Part shown: positions 36,502 through 44,223 of the stretch, one piece after another
How the letters are laid out: every line of letters starts with the position of its first letter
Position numbering within the stretch: position 1 is the first letter of the stretch
Assembly (NCBI GenBank): GCA_016787805.1
Contig: JAEUTY010000019.1
Span: forward strand, 1-54,891
Length of the DNA: 54,891 bases
Direction: 5' to 3'
Source: Flavobacterium sp.
Lineage (GTDB): Bacteria; Bacteroidota; Bacteroidia; Flavobacteriales; Flavobacteriaceae
Notes under the pieces: model-generated
The model's database searches: none
Told to the model about the DNA's origin: nothing
What the model saw: the letters and a program-made list of their open reading frames with translations, nothing else
Translations under genes and position numbers: made by a program

Positions 36502-36864
36502 ATGTCTAAAAATCAATCCAAAGAATCCGAAACTCCGGCAGCGAACTCTTTAGAATCTGCCCAACGATTGGAAGCGATTAAAAATCTGATTTTTGGTGAA
36601 AATATTCAGCAAATTGATCAGGATTTCCAATCGCTCAAAAATCATATCGAAAAACGAAAAGAAGAGCTTGAAAATTTGATAGACGACACTCGTAAAGAGC
36701 TGAACGCTACTATTGATAATTTAGCTACTGATTTGAACATCCGAATTACGGATTTAGAAAACAGTTTGAACGATAAAACCGACGAACTGAACCACAAAAA
36801 AGTTGACCGTAATTTGTTGGGAACACTACTGGTTTCCTTAGGTGAAAAGATAATGAAAGACTAA
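36502..36864 (+). CDS. Coiled-coil protein, first gene of the small-GTPase unit
   Basis: 120 residues, no signal peptide or membrane segment. After a short polar N-terminus, RLEAIKNLIFGENIQQIDQD is followed by a continuous charged coiled coil (about residues 35-95) and a C-terminal helix DRNLLGTLLVSLGEKIMKD. I know this pattern, a short gene with a LIFGE-like start and coiled coil, as a companion of genes for OmpA-like proteins in several phyla; the function is unknown. It ends 9 bp before the next gene. It may be the scaffold or input piece of the GTPase module (inference). Confidence 0.8.
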   Translation: MSKNQSKESETPAANSLESAQRLEAIKNLIFGENIQQIDQDFQSLKNHIEKRKEELENLIDDTRKELNATIDNLATDLNIRITDLENSLNDKTDELNHKKVDRNLLGTLLVSLGEKIMKD

Positions 36865-36873
36865 TCTTTTGTT

Positions 36874-37683
36874 ATGACAGAATCTGAAAAATTAGCAAAG
36901 CTCAAAGAACTTCTTCTTAATGAGGACAGGGATTTTGCGCAAAAAATTCTGCAAAAATTAGATGATTTAGAAGAAACTGTCAATACCCAAGAAAAACTTT
37001 CTGAAAAAGTCAATCCGATTATTGACGACAAGTTGCACACTTTTGTGGAAGAAATTCCCGAAAAACTCGGGCCAACCATCACCAAAGCACTTTCAGAAGA
37101 AATCAAAAATTCGCAAGACAAGGTTGTTGAAGCACTTTTCCCTATCATTGGTAAAATGATCAAAAAGTACATTCAACAAGAAATTGCCATTCTCTCAGAT
37201 CGCATTAATAGCCAAGTTCAAAATACGTTTTCGGTGCAAAAATGGACACGCAAAATCAAAGGCATGTTTTTTGGTTTTAGCGAAGAAGAAATGATTATGA
37301 GCGAATTGGCCAAACCAGCTATTCAACAAATATTTGTGATTGAAAAAGGTTCGGGTTTAATTATTTCGAGCGCATCCAAAACCGAGGCAATCGAAGAAGA
37401 TATGGTAGCTGGAATGTTAACGGCGATTAAAAGTTTTGTGGAAGATGCCTTTAAAGAACACAACCAAAGTTTGCAATCGATAGAGTACGAGTTTTACGAA
37501 ATTTACATCCAAAATTTTTCGGGTTATTACATTGCAGTGATGCTTTCAGGAACCGTAAATGATGCTTACAAAAGCGAACTCGAAAATCAATTGCTCGATT
37601 TGACCGAAAAACACATTAATACCAATATTAGCAATAAAGAACTAATTAAACAACATCTGGAAGACTTTATTCATCATGAATAA
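36874..37683 (+). CDS. Helical protein with possible roadblock/longin-like C-terminal domain
   Basis: 269 residues. Residues 1-110 are helical and acidic. The stretch VEALFPIIGKMIKKYIQQEI, then SVQKWTRKIKGMFFGFSEEE, resembles the part that precedes the OmpA domain in some cell-envelope proteins, but no OmpA domain and no signal peptide are present. Residues 145-255 (IFVIEKGSGLIISSAS, DMVAGMLTAIKSFVEDAF, EIYIQNFSGYYIAVMLSG) alternate strands and helices in the order of roadblock/LC7 and longin folds, which bind small GTPases. This assignment is by eye and moderate. The last 8 bases overlap the GTPase gene, so the products are probably made together. Confidence 0.75.
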   Translation: MTESEKLAKLKELLLNEDRDFAQKILQKLDDLEETVNTQEKLSEKVNPIIDDKLHTFVEEIPEKLGPTITKALSEEIKNSQDKVVEALFPIIGKMIKKYIQQEIAILSDRINSQVQNTFSVQKWTRKIKGMFFGFSEEEMIMSELAKPAIQQIFVIEKGSGLIISSASKTEAIEEDMVAGMLTAIKSFVEDAFKEHNQSLQSIEYEFYEIYIQNFSGYYIAVMLSGTVNDAYKSELENQLLDLTEKHINTNISNKELIKQHLEDFIHHE

Positions 37684-38164
37684 CACCAAAAAAATAGTAT
37701 TAGTTGGACATTTTGGTGTTGGAAAATCATCTCTTGTCAAACGCTTTGTTGAGAATGTTTTTTCCGACAACTACATCGTGACTATTGGTGTTCATATTTC
37801 AAAAAAAGAACTCGAATTGAATGGCGAAAAACTCACTTTGGTCATTTGGGATATTGAAGGGAAAGACGATCTAAAAAAATTACGTCCAGCGTACCTTATT
37901 GGGACTTCAGGATTTATTTACGTTATCGATCCCACTCGCCCGCAAACTTTTGAGCATTTTAATGATGAATACAACTTTTTAACTTCAGGTTTTCCGCAAT
38001 CGAAAGTGGTAACTGTGGCCAACAAAATTGATTTAATTGATCTTGAGGAATTCCAAAATCAATTGGCAGTTCAAGGTATTTCCATCGATTTTTTTACGAG
38101 TGCAAAAAATGGTGTTGAGGTCAACGACGTTTTTGTTGAATTAGGAAAACGAATGGTATCATGA
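37676..38164 (+). CDS. Ras/Rab-like small GTPase
   Basis: 162 residues, a complete small G domain. G1 is GHFGVGKSS (11-19), G2 is YIVTIGV (Thr36), G3 is WDIEGKDD (58-65), G4 is NKID (116-119) and G5 is TSAK (141-144). The order and the TIGV/WDxxG context are of Rab/Ras type. Positions equal to Ras Gly12, Ala59 and Gln61 are Phe13, Glu61 and Lys63, changes that in Ras impair GTP hydrolysis. There is no lipidation motif or extra domain. It overlaps the upstream gene by 8 bp and the kinase gene by 4 bp (ATGA). It is probably a signalling switch; partner and output are unknown. Confidence 0.93.
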   Translation: MNNTKKIVLVGHFGVGKSSLVKRFVENVFSDNYIVTIGVHISKKELELNGEKLTLVIWDIEGKDDLKKLRPAYLIGTSGFIYVIDPTRPQTFEHFNDEYNFLTSGFPQSKVVTVANKIDLIDLEEFQNQLAVQGISIDFFTSAKNGVEVNDVFVELGKRMVS

Positions 38165-39246
38165 TCGAACATATCCGAAATAAGTACCTCAATTCACTGA
38201 CTCAAATTGTCGTTTTGAACAAAAATGGGCAAGTGATTCAAACCGACAATCAATTGTTTGCATTTCCATTGGAATCCCTGTTGGAAGACTTTCATCCTTT
38301 TTTTTATATCATCCCGAGTTTATTGGAAGAGGATAACCAAGAAACCGTTTTTAGTGGCGTACATATTGATTATTTAGAAACCAAAATGGTGCTAGATGTG
38401 ATTGTTAATTCGGGTTCAGAAGAGTCTAATCCATTTGTGATTTTGATTGATTTTTCGAGCTATTACAAGAACTTTCAAAGTATTGCTCAGGAAAAGAATG
38501 AGTCGATTTTGAGTTTTCATTTGGAAGAATTAAAAAACCAACAACTCGAAGCTGAAAAAATATTTAAAGATAAATTCTTGGCCAACGTAAGCCACGATTT
38601 GAAAACGCCGCTTTGGGGAACTACTTTTTTTGTAAATAAATTAGAGCAAACTCAATTGACAACAATTCAAAAGGATTACGTTCAAACCATCAAAGAATCG
38701 AACGAGCATATTTATCATTTGGTACAAGATTTACTTGATTTATCGAAAATCGAATCGGGTCAAATGGAGATTGTGCATGAAGTTTTCGATTTTCACCAAG
38801 CCATGTTTCATTTAGAATCGATTTTGAAACCCAAAGCCAATGACAGAAAATTGTGTTTGGAGATGAAAATGGACAAATCTATTCCTAAACAACTTACTGG
38901 AGACAAGGTAAGACTTAATCAAATTTTGATTAATTTGTTGGATAATTCCATTAAGTTTACCCACGAAGGTAGTGTTACGCTCGAAATCAATCAACTTGAA
39001 AAAAAAGAAGGTAAAACCCAATTAGAGTTTGTAGTAAAAGATACAGGTTCTGGAATTGATACTTCCAACAAAGAAGAAGTGTTTTTGAGTTTCAAAAAAT
39101 TACATTCTTCCAAAAAAATAGAAGGTTTAGGTTTGGGATTGGCCATTGTTTCCAATTTAGTGCGATTAATGGAGGGTGAAATTGACTTCCAAACAGAAAT
39201 TAATATAGGCACCACATTTGTAGTTGTGCTTCCTTTTGAAACATAA
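38161..39246 (+). CDS. Soluble PAS-containing sensor histidine kinase
   Basis: 361 residues with no membrane segment. The N-terminal 110 residues look like a PAS domain (LTQIVVLNKNGQVIQTDNQL, then VILIDFSSYYKNFQ). A short helical linker leads to the dimerisation domain with the phosphorylatable His145 in FLANVSHDLKTP. The ATPase domain has the N box (ILINLLDNSIKF), G1 (DTGSGID) and G2 (GLGLGLAIV). No receiver domain or response-regulator gene is adjacent. The start codon lies inside the GTPase stop (ATGA), so synthesis is coupled. The context suggests that the GTPase module controls the kinase or the reverse (inference). Confidence 0.92.
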   Translation: MIEHIRNKYLNSLTQIVVLNKNGQVIQTDNQLFAFPLESLLEDFHPFFYIIPSLLEEDNQETVFSGVHIDYLETKMVLDVIVNSGSEESNPFVILIDFSSYYKNFQSIAQEKNESILSFHLEELKNQQLEAEKIFKDKFLANVSHDLKTPLWGTTFFVNKLEQTQLTTIQKDYVQTIKESNEHIYHLVQDLLDLSKIESGQMEIVHEVFDFHQAMFHLESILKPKANDRKLCLEMKMDKSIPKQLTGDKVRLNQILINLLDNSIKFTHEGSVTLEINQLEKKEGKTQLEFVVKDTGSGIDTSNKEEVFLSFKKLHSSKKIEGLGLGLAIVSNLVRLMEGEIDFQTEINIGTTFVVVLPFET

Positions 39247-39273
39247 AAAAAACCCTCGAAAATCGAAGGTTTT
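39244..39273 (-). terminator. Terminator between the kinase and TerB-like genes
   Basis: AAAACCCTCGA (39249-39259) pairs with TCGAAGGTTTT (39263-39273) with one mismatch. The longer T-run is on the minus strand (39244-39252), so it best serves the TerB-like gene; it may also act for the plus-strand operon. Confidence 0.7.
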
Positions 39274-39293
39274 CAATATCAATTGAAAAATTG

Positions 39294-39725
39294 TTATTTG
39301 TTCATGTGTGTCATTTCGTATGTAAAAGTATCCAAATCAACTCCCATTACTAGCAATGAAAGCGCTTTGTCAACGATGTAGTTTACATTTCCTGGAGTGA
39401 AACCTAATGCTAATGCAAATTTGGTAAGGATTTCTTTTTGTTTTGGACCTAAAACATGATCTACATAAACCATGCGCGATAAGTCATACAAACGCTCCAA
39501 ACGGTGCGCATACGAATACGGCGGATTGATTGGGTATTTCAACGGATTCTCCATAATTTCTTCGTATTCAGCGGCGGAAATCTCCAAACGAGTTGCAAGT
39601 TTATCTAAAAATTGTTTCTCTTCAGCACTCAATTCCCCATCGGCTGTAGCCACGCGAACAATAGCTGAAAAATGACCTTTATTTCTAGTTTTGAATTCGC
39701 TATCAAATAAATCAGAAAATGACAT
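39294..39725 (-). CDS. TerB-like (tellurite resistance/DnaJ-associated fold) protein
   Basis: 143 residues, started at MSFSDLFDSEFKTRNKGH; the longer frame adds a weak segment upstream. It is all helical. IVRVATADGELSAEEKQFLD has the acidic DGE loop of the TerB metal-binding fold, and a second, weaker half follows (VDHVLGPKQKEILTKFALAL). Proteins of this fold occur in stress and phage-defence contexts and as DnaJ accessory domains; here it is alone. Function is unknown. A TATATTTG box at 39747-39754 is a likely -7 element. Confidence 0.8.
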   Translation of the reverse strand: MSFSDLFDSEFKTRNKGHFSAIVRVATADGELSAEEKQFLDKLATRLEISAAEYEEIMENPLKYPINPPYSYAHRLERLYDLSRMVYVDHVLGPKQKEILTKFALALGFTPGNVNYIVDKALSLLVMGVDLDTFTYEMTHMNK

Positions 39726-39870
39726 AAGTATAAGTGTTTTATTTGGCAAATATAATTCTAATTCCGCAAAAAAGGAAATAGTTTTTCAACGATTTTAAAA
39801 GCAATTGAGGTAACAAATTCAAAATAAATTGTAAGTTTACATTCCTAAAAACTACAAATTCGAACTACTT

Positions 39871-40464
39871 ATGCCTGATTTTTGGATTTATTTCAAAATT
39901 GGTCTGCAACACGTTTTAGACATAAACGGCTATGACCATGTACTTTTTTTAATCGCTTTAACCGTTCCCTACGCGTTCAAAGATTGGAAAAGAGTGTTAT
40001 TGTTGGTGACAATTTTTACCATCGGACATACATTTGCGTTATTACTTTCGGTATTTAATATTGTTACGGTAAAAGCTAGTTTAGTTGAGTTTTTGATTCC
40101 CATAACGATACTAATCACCGCTTTTTTCAACTTGTTTACGGCTGGAAAATCATCCAAACAAGAAAGCATCACTTTTGTGGCTACTGTTACTTTATTTTTC
40201 GGACTCATTCACGGATTGGGTTTTTCCAATTATTTCAAAGCCATTTTACCTGGAAATCCAACAGACAAAGTAGTTCCATTATTTGAATTTGCACTCGGAA
40301 TAGAAGCCGCGCAGATTTTGGTGGTTTTAGCAGTACTCGTTTTGTCTTTCATTGTTCAAACACTCTTCCGATTCAATAAACGCGATTTTACTTTGGTCAT
40401 GTCGGCTTTCGTAATTGGTGTTGTGGTACCAATGATAATTGAAAATCCAATTTGGAAAAGATAA
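39871..40464 (+). CDS. HupE/UreJ-type membrane protein
   Basis: 197 residues with about six hydrophobic helices. Family features are QHVLDINGYDHVLFLIAL near the N-terminus, FTIGHTFALLLSVFN, and FGLIHGLGFSNYFKAIL in the middle, with conserved His residues that may bind nickel or another metal. HupE/UreJ proteins carry nickel or cobalt for hydrogenase or urease. No hydrogenase or urease gene lies here, so the substrate is open. Single gene; the next gene begins after a repeat-bearing gap. Confidence 0.85.
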   Translation: MPDFWIYFKIGLQHVLDINGYDHVLFLIALTVPYAFKDWKRVLLLVTIFTIGHTFALLLSVFNIVTVKASLVEFLIPITILITAFFNLFTAGKSSKQESITFVATVTLFFGLIHGLGFSNYFKAILPGNPTDKVVPLFEFALGIEAAQILVVLAVLVLSFIVQTLFRFNKRDFTLVMSAFVIGVVVPMIIENPIWKR

Positions 40465-40509
40465 AGTTGATTGGAAGCGAATCAGTAGTTATATTTGTAA
40501 GCGCATTTT

Positions 40510-40545
40510 CTGCTTCTTGCCCCGTTGCCGACAACGGGATCAGGG
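40510..40545 (-). repeat. Dispersed intergenic repeat, copy D (hairpin half only)
   Basis: On the minus strand CCCTGAT, the hairpin CCCGTTG-TCGG-CAACGGG (40521-40538) and CAAGAAGCAG follow each other. Copy C at 28266-28300 has the same flanks and a hairpin with a compensating pair change. The rest of the gap 40465-40621 holds the word GTGCCTTCGCGCCTTTGTGG just before the next start codon. Confidence 0.8.
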
Positions 40546-40621
40546 ATAATGAGTAATCCATTTTTGTAAAAGTCAGTAGTTTAAATCAACACCATTGTGC
40601 CTTCGCGCCTTTGTGGCAAAT

Positions 40622-41050
40622 ATGAAAGAAAAAAAACAAAACAAATACGATAAAGCGTACCTCAGAATCGCCTCCGAATGGAGCAAACTTTCGTACTGCC
40701 AACGCAAGCAAGTTGGTGCAATCATTGTACGCGATCGCATGATTATTTCCGATGGTTACAATGGAACTCCCTCGGGATTTGAAAATTGTTGTGAAGACGA
40801 CGAAGGCTTAACACATTGGTACGTTTTGCATGCCGAAGCCAACGCGATTTCAAAGGTAGCGCGTTCGACACAATCGTGTGAAAATGCAACGTTGTACATT
40901 ACACTTTCTCCTTGTAAAGAGTGCAGTAAACTCATTCACCAATCGGGAATCAAAAGAGTGGTGTATCAAAATGGATATCGCGATACTTCGGGAGTTGATT
41001 TTTTGATAAAAGCAGGTGTTGAGGTCTCACAAATTGACGATTTAGAATAA
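40622..41050 (+). CDS. dCMP/CMP deaminase family zinc enzyme
   Basis: 142 residues, started at MKEKKQNKYDKAYLRIASEW. The zinc motifs are HAEANAI (His and catalytic Glu) and PCKECSKLI (two Cys). The context KQVGAIIVRDRMIISDGYNG and NCCEDD is typical of ComE/dCMP deaminases that convert dCMP to dUMP for dTTP synthesis. A tRNA or riboflavin-pathway deaminase is less likely given the length and N-terminus. It is followed after 69 bp by the S41 peptidase gene and may be cotranscribed with it. Confidence 0.9.
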   Translation: MKEKKQNKYDKAYLRIASEWSKLSYCQRKQVGAIIVRDRMIISDGYNGTPSGFENCCEDDEGLTHWYVLHAEANAISKVARSTQSCENATLYITLSPCKECSKLIHQSGIKRVVYQNGYRDTSGVDFLIKAGVEVSQIDDLE

Positions 41051-41119
41051 AATAAAGTGTTTTGTAAAGCGTTTTACTTGAATAGAGACGCACAAAGGTT
41101 CGGATTAACTTCTGTAAAA

Positions 41120-42691
41120 ATGAAAATCAACAAAATCTATCTTCCTGTATTGTTCTTTTCGTGCGTGGCGCTCGGAATAGTTATTGGTGGATGGATTAAT
41201 TATCCAGTGGCTCAACCTTCATTTTCTAAAAACAATTATAAATCAAAGCTCAACAGTCTTATTAATTTTATTGATAATGAATATGTGGATGATGTTCAAA
41301 CCGATTCGATTGTTGATTTGACCGTAACCAATATTTTATCCAACCTCGATCCGCATTCGGTTTATATTCCTAAAAGCGAACAAAAACAAGAAGCTGAAAA
41401 CATGCGTGGTGATTTTGTGGGAATTGGAATCAACTTTTACATGTATAAGGATTCGGTTGCAGTCGTCAAACCAATTGCCAATGGTCCAGCCGAGAAAGCT
41501 GGGATTAAATCAGGTGATCGATTGTTGTATGCCGATAATTACAAATTGTTTGGCAAAAAAATTCACAATGATACCTTGTTTAAAAAATTACGTGGAGAAG
41601 AAGGTTCAAAAGTCACATTAACGGTTTATCGAAAATCGGAAAACCGAAAATTTAAAGTTCAATTAGAACGCGGAGTAGTTCCTATAAAAAGTGTCGACAC
41701 GTACGTGATGTTGAATAAAAATGTAGGTTACATCAAAATCAATCGTTTTGCTGAAACTACTGGAAATGAATTTCATAACGCATTATTACATTTGAAGCAA
41801 AAAGGCGCTAACGAATTAGTGATAGACGTGAGAGACAACGGAGGCGGATTTTTGGAAATGGCGGTTCAAGTAGCCGATGAATTATTGAAAGACGATCAAC
41901 TTATTGTTTTTACCAAAAATAAAAAAGGCAAAATAGACAAAACCTATTCCACTGACGGAGGCAATTTTGAAACCGGTAAAGTATATGTTTTAATCAATGA
42001 AAATTCGGCTTCGGCAAGTGAAATTTTAGCTGGAGCAATTCAAGATAATGATCGCGGCATTGTAGTAGGAAGACGTTCGTTTGGAAAAGGATTAGTGCAA
42101 CGCGAAATTGGTTTTGAAGATGGTTCGGCCGTGCGATTGACTACTTCTCGCTATTATACTCCAAGTGGTCGTTCGATTCAAAAACCGTATATTAAAGGTC
42201 AAAAAGAGAAATATTACGGTGAATTTGAGAGTCGCTTTGAAAGTGGAGAATTGTACGAAAAAGACAAAATCAAAATTGCAGATTCATTGAAATTTAAAAC
42301 CAAAAATGGCCGAGTTGTATACGGGGGAGGCGGAATTGTGCCCGATGTTTTTGTAGGTTTAGAAGCCAATCATGGTCAAGAAAGTGTTGAATATATATTG
42401 AATACTGGTGTTTTGGGACATTTTGTCTTCGAACAATTGGATAAGGAACGCAATTTGTTCAAAGGATTGACGGTGAATCAATTGATAGCTAAAGTGGATT
42501 CAAATCCGAATTATATCAAAGGTTTTACTTCGTATTTGGCTAGTCTTGGATTGGAAGTTAATTTAGAGAAAAATGTGGCTTTAGTCAATCGCTATTTATC
42601 GGCTGAATTTGCCCGACAATTATTAGGAGAAAGTTATTATTATCAAATTGTTTTGAAAGAAGACAAAATGATCAAAACCGTTTTGAAGTAA
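41120..42691 (+). CDS. Carboxy-terminal processing peptidase, S41 family
   Basis: 523 residues. The N-terminal hydrophobic segment (YLPVLFFSCVALGIVIGGW) is an anchor or signal. A PDZ domain (VKPIANGPAEKAGIKSGDRL, about residues 110-190) precedes the protease core with the catalytic Ser in NENSASASEILAGAIQDNDR and the Lys in GRRSFGKGLVQRE. The C-terminal 130 residues are an extension common in this phylum. CtpA-type enzymes trim envelope proteins. The start at 41120 gives a clean signal segment; the frame upstream reads through intergenic words. The stop codon abuts that of the next, convergent gene with no gap. Confidence 0.93.
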   Translation: MKINKIYLPVLFFSCVALGIVIGGWINYPVAQPSFSKNNYKSKLNSLINFIDNEYVDDVQTDSIVDLTVTNILSNLDPHSVYIPKSEQKQEAENMRGDFVGIGINFYMYKDSVAVVKPIANGPAEKAGIKSGDRLLYADNYKLFGKKIHNDTLFKKLRGEEGSKVTLTVYRKSENRKFKVQLERGVVPIKSVDTYVMLNKNVGYIKINRFAETTGNEFHNALLHLKQKGANELVIDVRDNGGGFLEMAVQVADELLKDDQLIVFTKNKKGKIDKTYSTDGGNFETGKVYVLINENSASASEILAGAIQDNDRGIVVGRRSFGKGLVQREIGFEDGSAVRLTTSRYYTPSGRSIQKPYIKGQKEKYYGEFESRFESGELYEKDKIKIADSLKFKTKNGRVVYGGGGIVPDVFVGLEANHGQESVEYILNTGVLGHFVFEQLDKERNLFKGLTVNQLIAKVDSNPNYIKGFTSYLASLGLEVNLEKNVALVNRYLSAEFARQLLGESYYYQIVLKEDKMIKTVLK

Positions 42692-43300
42692 TTATTTTTT
42701 GATGCTATCGTGTGCTTGTACGTGAATTCCGGCGTTCCACAAAGTTAAAATATCAGTTGCAACAGCAGCGCCACTTCCAGCTGCAATAGCCAATTGACTG
42801 CGCCATCCAGCAAGAGTTCCTGTTACATAAATACCTTCGGTTACTTTATGGTCGACGTTTTTGAGTTGAATTCGGTTTTTTTCAGGAATGATTTTTTGAT
42901 GCGGCATTACATATTCCTCCAATCCTTCAATGGTAAATGGATTTCCAGCACCAATTCCGATGACAACCATTTTAGTTTGGTAGGTGTTTTTGTTGGTTGT
43001 AATTGTGAAATTTCCTGCTGAACCTTCTATCCTCATCACTTTTTCGTCTTCTATTATAGTTATGTGTGGATAGGTTTTTTGCAAATGCTCGATACTTTCA
43101 ACCAAAATTTCCGAACCCAATTTGCCAGCCGAAATTCCGTAAGCATTATTAAACAAAGCTTCTTGTAAGGATGAAGCTTTTTGGTGCGCAATAATTCCGA
43201 TTTTTTTGTCTTGTACAAAAGGTTTTTTTTGAGCTGAACCCAGAATGAGTGCACATGAAACACCCGAAACGCCGCCGCCAATTATCAAAACATCAAACAT
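42692..43300 (-). CDS. Half-length flavoprotein of the thioredoxin reductase fold
   Basis: 202 residues. The FAD-binding start VLIIGGGVSGVSCALIL and the closing segment GIYVTGTLAGWRSQLAIAAG are those of thioredoxin-reductase-like enzymes. The NAD(P)H domain and the CxxC pair that should lie between them are absent. The sequence is intact and conserved-looking, so it is a natural short form, not debris. It probably binds FAD; electron donor and substrate are unknown. Confidence 0.8.
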   Translation of the reverse strand: MFDVLIIGGGVSGVSCALILGSAQKKPFVQDKKIGIIAHQKASSLQEALFNNAYGISAGKLGSEILVESIEHLQKTYPHITIIEDEKVMRIEGSAGNFTITTNKNTYQTKMVVIGIGAGNPFTIEGLEEYVMPHQKIIPEKNRIQLKNVDHKVTEGIYVTGTLAGWRSQLAIAAGSGAAVATDILTLWNAGIHVQAHDSIKK

Positions 43301-43311
43301 AAAAGGAATGG

Positions 43312-43512
43312 TTATTGTTTTTTCAATTGATCTTCGATTTTTTTTGACATTCTAAAAATCAAAAGTATAAAAACGGCACAAAAAGAAGCAACAATTCCAA
43401 TCAAAGCGACTAGGCTGTTGCCCTCAAACGGCTTTTCGAAGTCCAATAACGTCAAATTGAAAATGATTAAACCAACAGCTATAAGGATTAATATAGTAGT
43501 AAAAACTTTCAT
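43312..43512 (-). CDS. Small two-helix membrane protein
   Basis: 66 residues starting MKVFTTILILIAVGLIIFNL, with a second hydrophobic helix (LVALIGIVASFCAVFILLIF) and a basic C-terminal tail (RMSKKIEDQLKKQ). I do not recognise a named family. It lies 11 bp upstream of the flavoprotein gene and 36 bp after marC, on the same strand, so the three may form an operon. Confidence 0.75.
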   Translation of the reverse strand: MKVFTTILILIAVGLIIFNLTLLDFEKPFEGNSLVALIGIVASFCAVFILLIFRMSKKIEDQLKKQ

Positions 43513-43548
43513 GATAATAATTTGAAACAAAAATAGTAATTTTTATAG

Positions 43549-44124
43549 CTAAATAAATAAGCCTTTAACATTCGAAGCGAATAATTTAACAGCAATGGCC
43601 AAAAGCACAACGCCAAATGTTTTCCGAATAACGCCTAAACCATTTTTGCCTAATATTTTTTCGATTTTGGCTGAAGATTTTAGTACTAAGTAGACTAAAA
43701 TAATGTTCAAAACAATCGCAATTATAATGTTAATGGCGGCAAATTGTGAGCGTAACGACAGTAAAGTTGTCATGGTTCCAGCACCAGCAATTAAAGGGAA
43801 TGCTAGTGGAACTATTGATGCCGACGAATTGGCTTCTTCTTTATAAATTCGGATACCTAATATCATTTCGAGCGCCAAAAAGAAAAGCACAAACGAACCA
43901 GCTACGGCAAACGAGTGCACATCTATGCCAATAAGTTTTAATAATTCTTCTCCCACAAAAAGAAAAACAATCATAATTATTCCAGCTACTATAGAAGCTT
44001 TTTCCGATTCGATATGACCAAACTTTTGGCGCAATTCCACAATAATTGGAATAGTTCCTACAATGTCGATGACTGCAAAGAGTACCATTCCGATGGTTAC
44101 AATTTCTTTAAAATCGATAAGCAT
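43549..44124 (-). CDS. MarC family integral membrane protein
   Basis: 191 residues with six hydrophobic helices. The family motifs are seen as FAVIDIVGTIPIIVELRQKF near the N-terminus and VPLAFPLIAGAGTMTTLLSL in the middle. The function of MarC proteins is unsettled; the old link to multiple antibiotic resistance has not been upheld. First gene of a probable three-gene unit. A TAATTTTG box at 44139-44146 is a likely -7 element. Confidence 0.92.
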   Translation of the reverse strand: MLIDFKEIVTIGMVLFAVIDIVGTIPIIVELRQKFGHIESEKASIVAGIIMIVFLFVGEELLKLIGIDVHSFAVAGSFVLFFLALEMILGIRIYKEEANSSASIVPLAFPLIAGAGTMTTLLSLRSQFAAINIIIAIVLNIILVYLVLKSSAKIEKILGKNGLGVIRKTFGVVLLAIAVKLFASNVKGLFI

Positions 44125-44223
44125 ATTTGTTTTTTCTGCAAAATTATGTTTTTAATTGTGTTCTTCTGTATTTATTCAAATTAGATTTTACCTTTGCCAG
44201 AAATAAACAAATCGAAAATCAAA

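Noticed and set aside
36874-37683. OmpA-family outer-membrane protein
   Set aside because: The N-terminal half resembles the leader of such proteins, but there is no signal peptide, no membrane segment and no OmpA peptidoglycan-binding domain.
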